NCBI RefSeq assembly: GCF_022201045.2
Contig: NC_068560.1
Coordinates: 38,155,001 to 38,219,000 of the forward strand
Length of the DNA: 64,000 nucleotides
Source: Citrus sinensis
Lineage: Eukaryota; Streptophyta; Magnoliopsida; Sapindales; Rutaceae
Direction: 5' to 3'
This document shows, piece after piece, positions 23,801 to 35,598 of this stretch; positions within the stretch are counted from its first letter, which is position 1, and each line of letters begins with the position of its first letter. The notes beneath the pieces are model-generated. The model was not told where the DNA came from. It did not search any database and was given only the letters and a program-made list of their open reading frames with translations. The translations under genes and the position numbers were made by a program.

Positions 23801-26780
23801 TGTTGGGGCTAACTCGCCAAGGGCAGCTAAGATGTGGTCAGAATTAAAATTGGATGTGGTGAATAGCTCGGCAAAATAATCACAAAATTGTTTGTCCACT
23901 TTTTCCTCATCTTCCACCCAACTGTTCTGCTTGTTCATAATTCCCCAAATTCTGTTTTTTTACTTCCTTGACGAAGCTTTTGCATGAAAGTATTTGGTGT
24001 TTCTATCTCCTTCCTTCAGCCATTCAACTCTTGACCTTTGTCTCTAATAAATCTCCCCATCCATCCACAAATTCTCAATTCGCTTCTCTAAACTCACTAT
24101 CTCATTGTCTTCTTCATAATGCACTTGATTAAGCTTCATCTCCACCAGCCTTTTCTTCAGCTGCTCCACTTTTTTCTTTCTATCACCAAAATGTTGCCTA
24201 TTCTATAACAATAGCCGAGCCATTGAGTCTTTTGTTGCTTTGTTAAAGCATTGAACCAGATCATTTTTATCCCAACAAGCCTTCGTTTCCCACTCTTCTT
24301 GAACAATATGCTTACAATCTTCATAAGGGCTCCACATGTCCTCATAATGCAGCCTACATATCATTCTTCGCTGAAAATTCACTCCCCTGATTCTGGTTTG
24401 CACTTTCAGCATAATTGGGGTGTGGTCCGAGCACCATGTATCTAGGTTATAAGCAACCAGTTCAGACAAACCAGTTTCCCACTCCTTCAACCCAAAAAAT
24501 CTATCTAATTTTTTTTTAACAAAATTTGGACCAAATCATCTATTTGACCACGTAAAAAGGTACCCTCTACACTCAATGTCAGCCAACTTGCACTCCCTCA
24601 TTGCATCTCTAAACTCAGCCACCATACTTAAGTTTCTATCATTCCCACCCATTTTTTCATTGGGGTTTAAGATTTCATTAAAATCTCCAAAACAAATCCA
24701 CGGGTAAGTGAATAGACCTGCAAGCCTTTTAAGGAGTGTCCACGTATGTCTTTTTTGCCCCGCCTCTGGATGCCCGTAGATACCCATGCACCTCTATTGT
24801 TTTCCATCTACCCCTCTGACAATAGCATCAATGTGATGGTTGCTATAGGAGGCAATCTCCAAGTCCAAGTCTTCATTCCAAAGCATTGCCAAACCACCCC
24901 CATGCCGCTTCTACCTACAGCAAAACAATTATCTAACCCCAGCCTCTTCCCCATATTCATCATGTGGCCATACTCCAATTTCGTTTCACACAGAAAAAGA
25001 ATTCGAGGCTGATGTTTTTGGAGAATGTCTTTTAATTCATGGAATGTTCAGGTATTCCCCAAACCTCGAACATTCCAACTTAAGATACTCATTGCTTTCG
25101 GCGGGGCTGACAACCAGCCTCCGCCAATAATTCCTCCATAATTGGTTCAGGCACCTCCATAAGTTCCATAGTTGTTACTTCCTAGCTGAGTTTGAGAGTT
25201 TTTGAGAGAGGCTTAGTTGGGCTAACAACCAAGACTTTTTTCACAGGGCTTGCTGTTTTGGCTTTTTTTTTTCGGACTAGGCCACATCACCTCGCTGCAT
25301 AATCGTTTTGATACCAAAGTCCCAGCTTTACTAGGTTTTTTGTTTGTATCACAGGCTTGACTTTTCCATCTTTTCCATTTGGGCCTCGATTTTTTTGCCT
25401 TTAGCCCATCGTCTACAACTTCTTCCTCTGAGCTCATTTGGGTTGAGTGCGTTTCATTTGCTCGTTTTTCTTCTTTGCCCGCCAAGATTTCATTCCCCTT
25501 TCCATTTCCTCCAATTTTTCCTTTTTCTAGCAAATATCTCTCTTGTATGTCCTGCATTCCTGTTACATCAGAAATTTTAGCTACACCGTGCAGCTTTTTG
25601 TCATTGGATTGCATCAGCTTTTTTTTGCTTCCTTCAAAATTGTCAGCAGTCACAGCACCCTTATCCATGTGTCCCTCCCTTATTAGCCCTCCTTCCATAT
25701 CCATGCTTTCTTTATTCAATGTGGATCCGAATTGATGACCCACGTTTAAGTTGGGTGAACCTGAGTTTGGGATTTCTGCACTATCCGATTCTGGAACTTC
25801 TTCTCTAGATTTTTCGTGCTTCCTACTCCATTTCTCCCTTGCTTTGTTTAGCTTGGTTCTGTCTGCTAATGATACTGCTTTTAACCATGGTCTGAACGGT
25901 AAATTTTCTTTCTGCTGGCCTTTATACTCCATACATTCTCTGAACTGGTGTCCAATGCATCCACAACAAAAGCAGAAGTCAGGTAATCATTCATACACCA
26001 CAAGCAAATGGATGTCCTCTTCATCTTCTTGCTTTAGGACTATAAGTTTCTTCAAAGGTTTTGTAATATTCACTGAAACTCGGATACGTACAAATTCCCC
26101 AAAGCATTCACCCTATGCATCCATGCCTATATCCTCCACCTTTCCAACCCTCGACCCCAGCTCTCGGATTATGCTAGTATCCATGCACATCAATGGCACA
26201 TTATGGATTTGAATCCAGAAAGAGACATGAGAAAAAGATTATTTTTTGATACTACCAATACCCTTTGGTTCTTAGAGAACCATCAAGGCTCTATCAAAGT
26301 GCCACGGTCCTCCATTTAAGACTCTTTTTATCAGCTTCTGAGAGAAACTTAAAAACGAATATGTTGCTACCTAAGCTTTCTACCTTGAAATCATGAACAG
26401 TACGCCAAGCTTGGTCCAAAGCTGTTTTGAGTCCTTGACGATTTACCCCTCTCGCTAGAAGAATTTTTCCAACAAGACAACCAGCAACTACTTTGGAACC
26501 CTTTTCTTTCATCTGGCCCGCAAAAATAAATTTGTCTGTTTCCTCTCCTTCAAGTGTTATGGCTTGACACTTCCGTATTAACTCTTCCGTTTCCATCTCC
26601 AAGCCACTAGCCCACGATATTTATTGTAGTATTTTGGATTTTGCTTTGAAAAACCCTCACCAACCCCTCCTGACCTTCCGAGGAGGATTTTCAAAAAGCA
26701 AAAAATAATTAAAAGCTTCACCCACCCCTTTGGAATAAGACAAAGGAAGAGGAAGACAAAAGAATCACCAAACACTCCTT
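20860..26780 (-). mobile_element. L1-type LINE retrotransposon, nearly full length, decayed
   Basis: Modules appear in the right order on the minus strand. ORF1: a DUF4283-like N-terminus at 26294-26602, then a CCHC zinc knuckle near 25945-25990 (CFCCGCIGHQFREC) and a basic, polar region to 25222. ORF2: apurinic-type endonuclease (about 24536-25080, ICFGDFNEILNPNEK). Reverse transcriptase (about 22530-23940, SPTKAPGPDGLPAAF, QSAFIPNKLILDN, and the catalytic FADD in HLMFADDSLMF). Zinc-finger RVT domain (about 21700-21850, ATCPICNNEIES...HALLFCKFA). RNase H (about 20890-21370, VNVDAA, EMYEAKAAL, ILESDS). Poly-T near 20862-20890 is the 3' poly-A tail read on the other strand. ORF2 is divided by at least eight stops or frameshifts, so it is dead. 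No target duplication was found. A 62-bp tandem duplication sits at 21799-21922. Confidence 0.9.
21799..21922. repeat. 62-bp tandem duplication inside the LINE
   Basis: Units 21799-21860 and 21861-21922 differ at only two positions. The second unit lies outside the reading frame that ends at the zinc-finger domain's start, so it arose after the LINE was inserted or during its decay. Confidence 0.85.
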
Positions 26781-27991
26781 ATGAGTGATACTCAAGGCCA
26801 TGAAGGCCTGATGTAGCTACCATTCTACCTTTCCTCATTTCTGAGAAAAGAAAGGAGAGTCTTACATCCGAATCTTTTAACTTATTCTTTACTTTATATA
26901 AGGGATTCCATAATGAAAACATATTAAAGTTAAATATTTGCTATGAATATACGGACCTAAAATGATTCTCCTCTGATATAAGTTCTTACGATTAAATTAA
27001 AATTAAAATACGAGCGAGTGTTTTATATTGTTTATATACTTCGAATTATACATAACTTGAAGTTCAGGCTCCAGAGTTCACTGGAAGTTAAGTGTTAGAT
27101 CATCAGTCGGGACTTAGGAAAAAAATTATAAAAATCAGAAAATTTGATCAGTCTAGTTGGGCTCAAAACTACAAACATACTCTTTCGATACTGCCAGCAA
27201 AAAAAAAAATTGATAGTCATTAATAAAACCCCTTCGTGCGCTGTGGGAAAAGGCGCCTTGTCAACTTTCCTCGTTACTTATTTCCTAACTTTATTTCAAT
27301 CTTGTCCAAATTGCTTTTGTTTGAAAATTTCTCTGTGATTTGTCTGCGGATCATGATGTTTATTTAATTTATCACCATGCCCATGAAGTTCCAATAATAT
27401 ATATATATATATATATATGATTCAACGGATATGAAAAAGAAACTTGATGGCCATGGGGAGCAAAACCACTTCATGGATAAGGACGTGGCCATTTCAGTCG
27501 TAGCTTGCTATTGCACATGCAAAACAATACTTTAACCTGCCATGAAATTAAGCTTTCTTTCACCTCTTTCAGTGGTGGCTCTGAGATCACCACAACTTTA
27601 ATTTGTTTATATGCATGTGAAAGTTGCTTTGGATATTTTTCTCTTTTTTAATTTTTCTACTTTTGGTAGAGACGACTTCTTTTTATCTTTTTCTTTTGGT
27701 CAAGACATGCACCCGTTTTTCATATGTTTGGGATCAATCATTCAGAGTATGGCAAAGACTTTAAAGATGAAAGTCGACTGAAAAATTATAATCAGATAGA
27801 TGATGTAAATTATTTTTATTTTCAAACGGTAAATGAACAAAACTTACTTCTTCTTTGGTGAAATTAACCATTATTTCCTTCATTAGCTTTTACAACTCAA
27901 TAGAACACTGTGACATTAATAATACCCAACGTTTCTTCTTTTTGTTTTTTTCCCAAAAAAATTAGTGCTATACATATACCATATACATGAA
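26781..27991. other. Intergenic, no gene seen
   Basis: AT-rich. It holds a TA microsatellite near 27398-27419 and poly-pyrimidine tracts near 27640-27715. No coding frame of note. Confidence 0.5.
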
Positions 27992-28003
27992 TGCATATTA
28001 AAT

Positions 28004-28228
28004 TTTTTTTTTTTTTTTGTCTTAACCACGAGGTATCGTGGGGAGGGATCCAACTGTGGGAGGCACCTTTAAGCCCGTACCACAACCCAGACTAGAAGTC
28101 TCCGCTCGAACCTGGAGGCACATGTTCTCCCAATAAAGACGACTTCCTTGCGACTCGAATTGGGGAGCAAACTCAGTCAAGCCACTTAAGGGAGACTCCA
28201 TTACCAATAGAGTCAACATTTTGTTGGT
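28004..28228 (-). mobile_element. SINE (tRNA-derived type), full-length copy
   Basis: Minus-strand retroposon with its poly-A tail as the T run at 28004-28019. Target duplication TGCATATTAAAT at 27992-28003 and 28229-28240. A B-box-like motif GGTTCGAGC and a second TTCGAGTCGC lie within. About 180 bp match the copy at 61496-61677 in opposite orientation. No protein is encoded. Confidence 0.85.
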
Positions 28229-28240
28229 TGCATATTAAAT

Positions 28241-28838
28241 AATTTAACGTAGCAAATAAAAAATGTCGTATGGTCACTGATTAGGTGAATGGCATGCTTA
28301 ATCATTTGCACAAATTCAAGTCCATGTGAATCTTTTGCTTCAATATGTTTTGTAAGCTAACTACAACATTTTCATTTTTTGCAGTGGCCAGAATACACAC
28401 ATATTAAAAAAAATGACCTTAGTATAAATTAAATTAAGCTGAAAAAGGAAATTAATATGCCGATTCCTAAGATTAACAAAAATATTGAATTTTTTATTAT
28501 TTTTATTTTGATAAAAAAATTTGAAATAAGGGATTTCTTATTTTAATAAAATAGAAAATAAATTTAAAAAAAACACACACACAAATACATTAAAATATAA
28601 AATAAATTAAAATTCAGTGTTTAATTGAGATTTTACTCAATAATATATTTCCATCTGTCACAAAGATACATTAGAATTATTGTTTGTTTCCTTTTTTTTT
28701 AATTTTTTGACCTTGACCAATAACACATCGTTTTGGAATAAATCTTTTGCTCCAAAAGGGCAAAAACTCCTGCGTTTGCTTTCCGAAGACTCCGCGTGTT
28801 TGCTTTCCGCCTCGACTCTTCCTCCTTCATCTTAGGCA
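28241..28838. other. Intergenic, no gene seen
   Basis: AT-rich with an ACAC tract near 28571-28582. The last 100 bp contain a short direct repeat of TGCGTTTGCTTTCCG-like text (28770 and 28795). Confidence 0.5.
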
Positions 28839-28846
28839 CTTACTTC

Positions 28847-29380
28847 CATGGGCGGATCTAGCATGTGACCAGTGGGGGCTGCCAAAAAATAATTGTAAAA
28901 ATAAAAAAGAAAAATATTTTTATTTTCTAATTATCCCTCATTAAATTTATTAAAATAGTCACTATAAATTATAAACCCCATAAAATTTAAACTTTAACTT
29001 TTAAGAATTATAAAAACTTATATTTTAATTAAAAATAATGATAGCCCTCCACCCAAAATATTTTCTATTCTCAAAAATAAAATTAATTCTTACATTTTCT
29101 ATAATAATAGTAAAGAGAACGTTTTCAGTAATGAAACTCATTAATAATCATCTTTGGAATTGGATGAAATAAATGATAGTTTGGTTGTTTATATAAGAAA
29201 TAATAAATTTAATAATATTGATGACAAGTCTATTGCATAATATTTTTAAAATATGAAATTTCGTAGAGAATAATTATAAATGTATTAATAAATATTTTAT
29301 ATATTCAAAATTTTAATTTTTTATATTTTACTATTATTTAATTTAGCCCCCGGTAAATTATTCTTCTAGATCCGCCACTG
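28847..29380. mobile_element. hAT element, about 534 bp, with transposase tail remnant
   Basis: Terminal inverted repeats CATGGGCGGATCTAG / complement CAGTGGCGGATCTAG. Target duplication CTTACTTC (28839-28846) and TTTACTTC (29381-29388), 7 of 8 identical. At about 29115-29275 a plus-strand stretch reads like the hAT dimerisation tail (ERTFSVMKLINNHLWN, then IVWLFI-EI) with stops. It is an internally deleted, dead copy of a family close to the 1116-2246 element. Confidence 0.85.
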
Positions 29381-29388
29381 TTTACTTC

Positions 29389-30086
29389 CACCAACATCAC
29401 ATCAATTGAAGAAATTTCAACAGCAGCAAAATTCAGTTTGATTTTTTTCAGATTTTGTTATTAATTTATATTCTGTCTATTGCTCTTTGTTGTCATTGTT
29501 TAATGCTAGAATTATCCCTCTTTTTAAAAACTCTTTTCCATATGAAATTGCTTTTTTTTTTTTTGGTTTTATCATTTCTTCTATGAGGAATTTCGCCAAA
29601 CAGGTGGCCGACATGAAATACATCTAGATTTGTTTTAGTGCAATTGAAAATTAACACCTCAAAAATTGATCATGAAATCGACACAAAATTTACAGAAGCT
29701 GAAATGGATCATCACATTGAAGATTTGGACAAAAATAAAGAACGTGAATAGGTAAAGATGAAGTTTTGGAACATACCGTCAACAACCAAATGATTCCACC
29801 CCAAAGAAGAAAATGACATACAAAAAACATTAAAGGAGTAGAACTTAGTTGCACACTTGACCAAGTTGTTTTTAAGAATTTTTTTATTTAACCTTTGCTA
29901 TCCATGTTCATATATATATATATATATAATAAGAAAATTCTCATTTTAATAAAATAAAAACACCACTAATAAATAAAAATAACAGATTTCAATATACTAA
30001 CAGGTAAAAAATATATTTTTTAATGTATTAAAACCTGTGCTTTTTTGGTATTTTAGTGGACGTCTTCATTTTAACCAAATGACAGT
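29389..30086. other. Intergenic, no gene seen
   Basis: AT-rich, with a TA microsatellite near 29907-29928. No gene. Confidence 0.5.
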
Positions 30087-30094
30087 ACTCTCAC

Positions 30095-30788
30095 TAGAGC
30101 TGGCAAAACGAGTTATCGGATCGTGTTCGTGTCGTGTCGTGTCAAATTTAGATTAACCCAAACCCAACCCATTTAATAATCGTGTCAAAATATTGTGACA
30201 CAAACCCGACACAGAAAAATAATTGGGTTACCTAATAACCTGCTTAATAGTTATATATTAAACAAAAGTTACATCAAATATTTACACATTGTCATAAATA
30301 CGTATATACATTCATACATACATAATATATCAATATTATAAAATATACATATCTAACAAAATATTACACATTTACACTACTGAAGTTTTAATTATATATA
30401 TATGTAAATAATATTGTATATGAATATTATAAAATATACATGTCTACTAATATTTTACACACTTACACTATTGAAGTTCTAAATGTATTTAAAATTTTAT
30501 AAATAAAACATTGTGTTTATGTTTATCCTTTCAAAGAATAAAATTAAAAGAGAAAATCATCTCTAATATTTGAGTTTTAACGACAAGAACCTGCAAATTA
30601 TTTTAAAATATAAAATATAATCGGGTCATTGATCGGGTAAATAAGTCAAGAATTTTAACCCTAACCCGACACAGAAAAAAATCGTGTCGACCCGGATCTG
30701 ACCCATTTAATAATCGTGTAAAATTTAACAACTCATACCCATTTATTTGTGTCGGGTAATCGGGTCGTGTCAAATTTTGCTAGTTCTA
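30095..30788. mobile_element. Non-autonomous hAT/MITE, 694 bp
   Basis: Inverted ends TAGAGCTGGCAAAA and (complement of right end) TAGAACTAGCAAAA. Target duplication ACTCTCAC (30087-30094) and ACTCTCGC (30789-30796), 7 of 8 identical. Subterminal CGTGTCGTGTC and CCCGACAC repeats surround an AT-rich core. No coding. The TAG-N-G-A/CTGGCAA end resembles the element at 16785. Confidence 0.85.
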
Positions 30789-30971
30789 ACTCTCGCAAAA
30801 AAATGACTCTATATATATAGTGATAAACGAGAAGAAATAATCATAATAAATACTAGCACGAAGCGAAACACAATCATGTCCCTAATAATGCTATTTGTTA
30901 CAAGAATCAAATTACAAGAATCAAATTACAAATATATATATTAACAGTTTTAAATAGAAGAGTGAACAGTA

Positions 30972-31391
30972 TCAGCTGAAGTTGTGGATGGTTATTGGGG
31001 AAGGACTTATCAGCCGATAAGAAGCAGCAGCAGAGCATTTACTAGAGACCATAAATACAAGCAATGCCTTGAGAAAATTTTTAGACGCAGGATTCTGAAC
31101 AATATAGATCACATACTCCAAAAACGCTGCGTTGCATGGCAAAATTATTGGCCCATCAGTGGGTAACCCAAACTCTTCCTCAGACATCTCAAATAATTCT
31201 CTGAAAATGTTTGTATGCAAATATGCCAGAGGAATCACAAAGCGTCTCAAATCGGTTGAGTACACAACAAAATGGCCCTTGTTAGCTTGCTTACAATTGC
31301 TGATTCCGGGCAATGCAATCGATCTTCGACCAACGCCGGCCATTTTTCGCCACTTCATAGCAATGACAGTGAGTTTTTTCAAGCCAATCAT
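30972..31391 (-). CDS. SAUR-family auxin-responsive protein
   Basis: Small auxin-up RNA proteins inhibit PP2C.D phosphatases and so promote acid growth. Single exon, 139 residues, typical for the larger SAURs. N-terminus MIGLKKLTVIAMKWRKMA is the usual basic amphipathic leader. The SAUR core runs about 38-105: KGHFVVYSTDLRRFVIPLAYL, FRELFEMSEEEFGLPTDGPIILPC and FLEYVIYIV. The C-terminal 30 residues are variable. No intron, as is usual. No obvious TGTCTC auxin element was identified. SAUR subgroup (SAUR68-type) is inferred from the leader. Confidence 0.93.
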   Translation of the reverse strand: MIGLKKLTVIAMKWRKMAGVGRRSIALPGISNCKQANKGHFVVYSTDLRRFVIPLAYLHTNIFRELFEMSEEEFGLPTDGPIILPCNAAFLEYVIYIVQNPASKNFLKALLVFMVSSKCSAAASYRLISPSPITIHNFS

Positions 31392-34300
31392 GGAGGTTTT
31401 GTAATGAAAATAATCAAATTAAAAGAGAATATAGAAGCATTGAAGACTCTTGTGATGGCTTTGGAAATTTATACATGTGTTCGAGTAAAAGAGTTGACAC
31501 AAGTTTCATCCGAAACCATGTGCTGCTTGGACAGCGGAGATGGTTTTAGATGTGGGCTTGTTTTGGAATTTTTTGAGGATCTAAGATCGAAAACGTTAGT
31601 GGGACATAACAAGCCACAAGGATAATGATATGCGGCCTCTTCTAACAATAATAATTGTGACGATAAACGAAAAATATTTTATTTTTTTAATCATTAGGGT
31701 GAATACTTTCTGTTGATGTTTCCAGGGCTTGGGGTTAGCGTTAGAAATACCGTTCATCTTTATGAATTTTGCTCAAACTGTTACGTTTCAACATTGTTGT
31801 TATTATTATTTTTCAAAAAAAAAAAAATAGTTATTATGGAGCCACTATGACTTGGCACAACGGTGGGTGCGTGCTGGGCACAAGTTGGAATCTTCATTGG
31901 GATTCAAACAATGTGGGTGAAGATAAATTTTTTCTCAAAATATTAGTGGTAGTAGAGTAGATTGTAACTAATTAAAAAAATATTATCATTTTAATATTTA
32001 TATATATATTAAAACTAAATAAAGATAACTAATTTTAGATCATATTTAAAAATGAGTGGTACTAAGTAGAGAGAAAATTGAGAAAAATTAGTTCTCTCTC
32101 TACGCACCCACTCTCTCTATCATTTTCTTCATTATTTCTCTCAACATTCTCTTTACATAGCATTTTAAAAATAGGAGAATGTCTGCACATACCTCTAAAA
32201 TAATATATGCGCAAAAAGATCATGCTTTTGGCAGAGCTGCGCCAGTAATGAAATGAAAATATATCTAAACACACACTAACGAAAACAGGCTTCGTGAGTA
32301 GCGATTAATTTTTCGGATTTTTCGCAGTGGGTGATGAATTCGCAGCGAGTCCAGACAGATTTGCATAAAAATGATATATTGGTTAGTCGTGTGAGAAAGA
32401 AACCAACAAAAAGTTGGGTTGCACATGCATGGATAGTTGCAAGTTGCAACTCCTATTTCCAGTTAGAAGTTGAAAACTGTTAACTCTAGGCTCTAGCTAC
32501 TCCTGATTGGCGCAGTTATCATCTACCTAGTGTTTTAATATTTTGTTGCCCCCTGTCACATAATTGTGAAAAACGGAATAAGTGCACGAGTGAATTATAT
32601 ACTTTCTAGAACAAATAAACTGTATACATATACAAGATTTTTTCTGATGATGTTATGAACTTTTTATCTGGTAAATTAATAGTCCGTACACTCCTATAAT
32701 TGGTAACTAATAGACAAAGAAAGAAGTAAAACTTGATCATACGCACCAAAAGATTTAGCTAATTAAGTCTCATGCGATATACTTTCGTTTGAATATGAGC
32801 AAGTTCCCATGCATTGTAATGGTGAAGACACCGGAACATGATTCTCTCCTGATCTTACCATTACTAAGCTTTTAATGATCTTTTGCCATGTGTCTTTTAG
32901 TGGTAGTGTAAGGGTAAAATTTAACTTCTTTTACTTTTTTATTTATTAACAACCAATCAGTGATTGAGTTATTTGCTTAGGTCATGATCAGATTATGAGA
33001 GAATCCTGATCTGAAGACACCATGTACGTAAGAGAGAGATAAGAAAAAAAGAAACGGGGAGGTTTACATGTGCATGCAGAAAGACAGACCATATAGAGCT
33101 AATTATGGATATATATCATTTTTGGTATCATCTGGTACATAAAGATACAGAAGGGGAAAAGACCAACTGCGCAAGATCCATGGGATAAAATTGAACTCAT
33201 TGTTTGCCAATGGGGTAGTGCTTTATATAGCACCAACTTAACATATAAGTTCACTAATGAATGTGAAAAAATAAGACTTCACAATGACATTATAAAATAA
33301 TGTCACGTCATTTGTTACATTATGTAGGTATAATTTTCTATCACAAATTTATAAATATAATGTTATTAATGATAACATTATATATATCAACTTGGAAAAG
33401 AACTATATTATATTATATTATATATATCAACTTCTACTTGTTGAAGTACACTATTTGCCTTTCAAATTTTAAGTATTGTTTGTGCGATCAATGGCTAAGT
33501 TTCTTGCTCATTGCCTAAGATTTAATATTACTAATAAGTAATAAAGACATTATCATGCAATAATAAGATAAAAGCAGAAGTATCAAGCTACATATTCAAG
33601 TTCTCCATATCTTTGGATTCTGATTAATTTGGATTCTGTCTCTCAACATTAATTTAGGGTTGTACATAGAAAGCAAAATCTCGAGCGAGTGAAATTTTGT
33701 CGGGGTATAAAATATGGGACACAAGCCATGTGGATCACCACCTTCACTACGTGGTTACGGAAATGGGCATGTTCGGTTAAGACAATAATAAGCAATCCTT
33801 TAGAGTTGGTTGGTGATCCACACACTGAATAAAGAATTAGACATCCAAGAAGAAGCTAATTAATCAGCATTTTACGATATATATATATATATATGTTTCT
33901 CTTTAACAAAACGACATGGCACCCATGAAAAAAAATAGGCAGATGGAGGTCGGAAAAAGTCTCTTACCTGTAACACTAGCTATTGTATATATAATATGTA
34001 CACACGGGCGAGTTTTTCATAAATAGCGTGAACAAATTGGAATCCGTATTTGGAGCCATAACACGAAATAATAAAGCTGAGAAGGTCGATCTCCAGGTGA
34101 AAGTTTCACATTAAAATTGGCTACTATATAAATTTACGTATAAATCATCTCGCTCGGACTCAAATTAATCCGCCCACATATATTAGTAGAAAATATTTGT
34201 TAAGTAAATATATGCACCAAATATTTTATGTTTTCATCCGTTGTGCTTTAAGAATTAAGTAAAACTGTAAAAGCATAACTTCTCTATAGCGTAAAGTTGT

Positions 34301-35598
34301 ACATAAAGGATCCACCGAAGAAGAAGAAGACTTCTCTAGCAAATTATACATAAGCGTAAAACACATCATGTAAGAAGCAAGTTGCAAATTTTTATTTAAT
34401 TAACCTCACATGTATGTCTCGAACCCCACTTGCACGAATCATGATTTAGAAATTAGAACTAAGATCTTCTCCAGCAATGTTGCTATTCTGTTCAGCTAGT
34501 TATTTACTTTTTGATCATTGATTTGAATAATTTCAGGAAGTGAGAAAGTTAATTCAACCACGTCTATGGATCGACCAATACATCATCTATTTGCTAAGCA
34601 AAAATCCTTCCGTAGATGTGGAGGAATCTCTAGTCTCCGTGACTACTTGCAAGGGAGCTTCATTGTCTACTTTCTTTCCTCTCTCTTATGCTAAAGTCAA
34701 GGTGACCGTCAAAATGTAGTTTCATAAGGATAATGAGTCTGCGTCTCACCGAGGCTTGTGCATAACATCACAACTAGTACAGGATTTGTTTTTTCTCCTA
34801 TTTTTTGCTACAAGGAGTTTTAGGATCCGTAAATAAGGACTGGGCAACTTTGAATTTTGATGATTCCAATTCGATTTTGGATTGTTCGGATTAGGAAAAA
34901 AAATATCATCAAATTCAAAATTAGATGATATTTAAGATGAATTCAAGTTTGGATCAATTCGAATGAATTCAGATTTGGATGATATTTCAGATTTCATTTA
35001 AGTTAGTAGTTCAATTCAATCGGATTCTTTCGGATCAATCTGGATTCGATCCGATTCAAAACAAATCGGATCAGATGGCACAAACTATATCCAATCCGAT
35101 ATCAGGCAATATTCAAATCTGATCCGAACTGGATCGGATCGGATCTATATGAATCCGATGCCGAGCCCCACCAGAAATTAGATGCGCTTATGTATAATTT
35201 TTTGCGCAATTACAAATATGACGAAATCATTTATTCCTCTAATCTAGATAACTTTCTTATCATATTTTATAGTTTGAAAGTGCAATTCAAAACATGTCAG
35301 CAGTCAGCACAATTATATAGATTTCCAATTCTCAAACCCGAGCATGCCGGAGTTCCAAATTGTCTAAAACATGATACCTCCTACAAATGCACAAATGTGG
35401 CCCCTGTTTATTCATATAGATCATTACAAGAAAAACAAAACATCTAAATTTCAGTGACAAGGCAAAATATATATAAACCAGCATAACGGATTTTAGTACA
35501 GCATAATTTTGCTACAGGCATAAACAAGATGTTGAATGAGAAATAGAACCACTACTTCTCTGTTTGAGGCCCTCTCTTTGGGCAAAAGCCCCAGGCAT
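31392..35598. other. Long intergenic region, no gene seen
   Basis: About 4.2 kb without a supported gene. Short frames at 31272-31625, 33300-33518 and 35190-35447 have no family motif. It holds poly-A runs (31817), TA microsatellites (33870-33893), an inverted-repeat pair at about 33731-33825 and a GATTCGGAT-rich block at about 34840-35165. The part just below 35599 is the 3' UTR side of the acyl-CoA ligase gene. Confidence 0.5.
34840..35165. repeat. GGATC/GATTCGGAT-rich repetitive block
   Basis: Many variants of GATTCGGAT, GGATCGGATC and AATTCGAAT recur on both strands, so the block can fold back on itself. It could be a degenerate MITE, but I could not find reliable ends or a target duplication. 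Confidence 0.35.

Noticed and set aside
26800-26830. Search for a target duplication bounding the LINE
   Set aside because: Flanks near 20850 and 26780-26830 were compared by eye and share no convincing repeat, so no claim is made.
31132-31625. Plus-strand frames opposite and beyond the SAUR gene
   Set aside because: Complement shadows of the SAUR exon; the part past 31400 has no recognised motif.
35199-35447. 85-residue plus-strand frame downstream of the ligase gene
   Set aside because: AT-rich, no family signal, no plausible start context.
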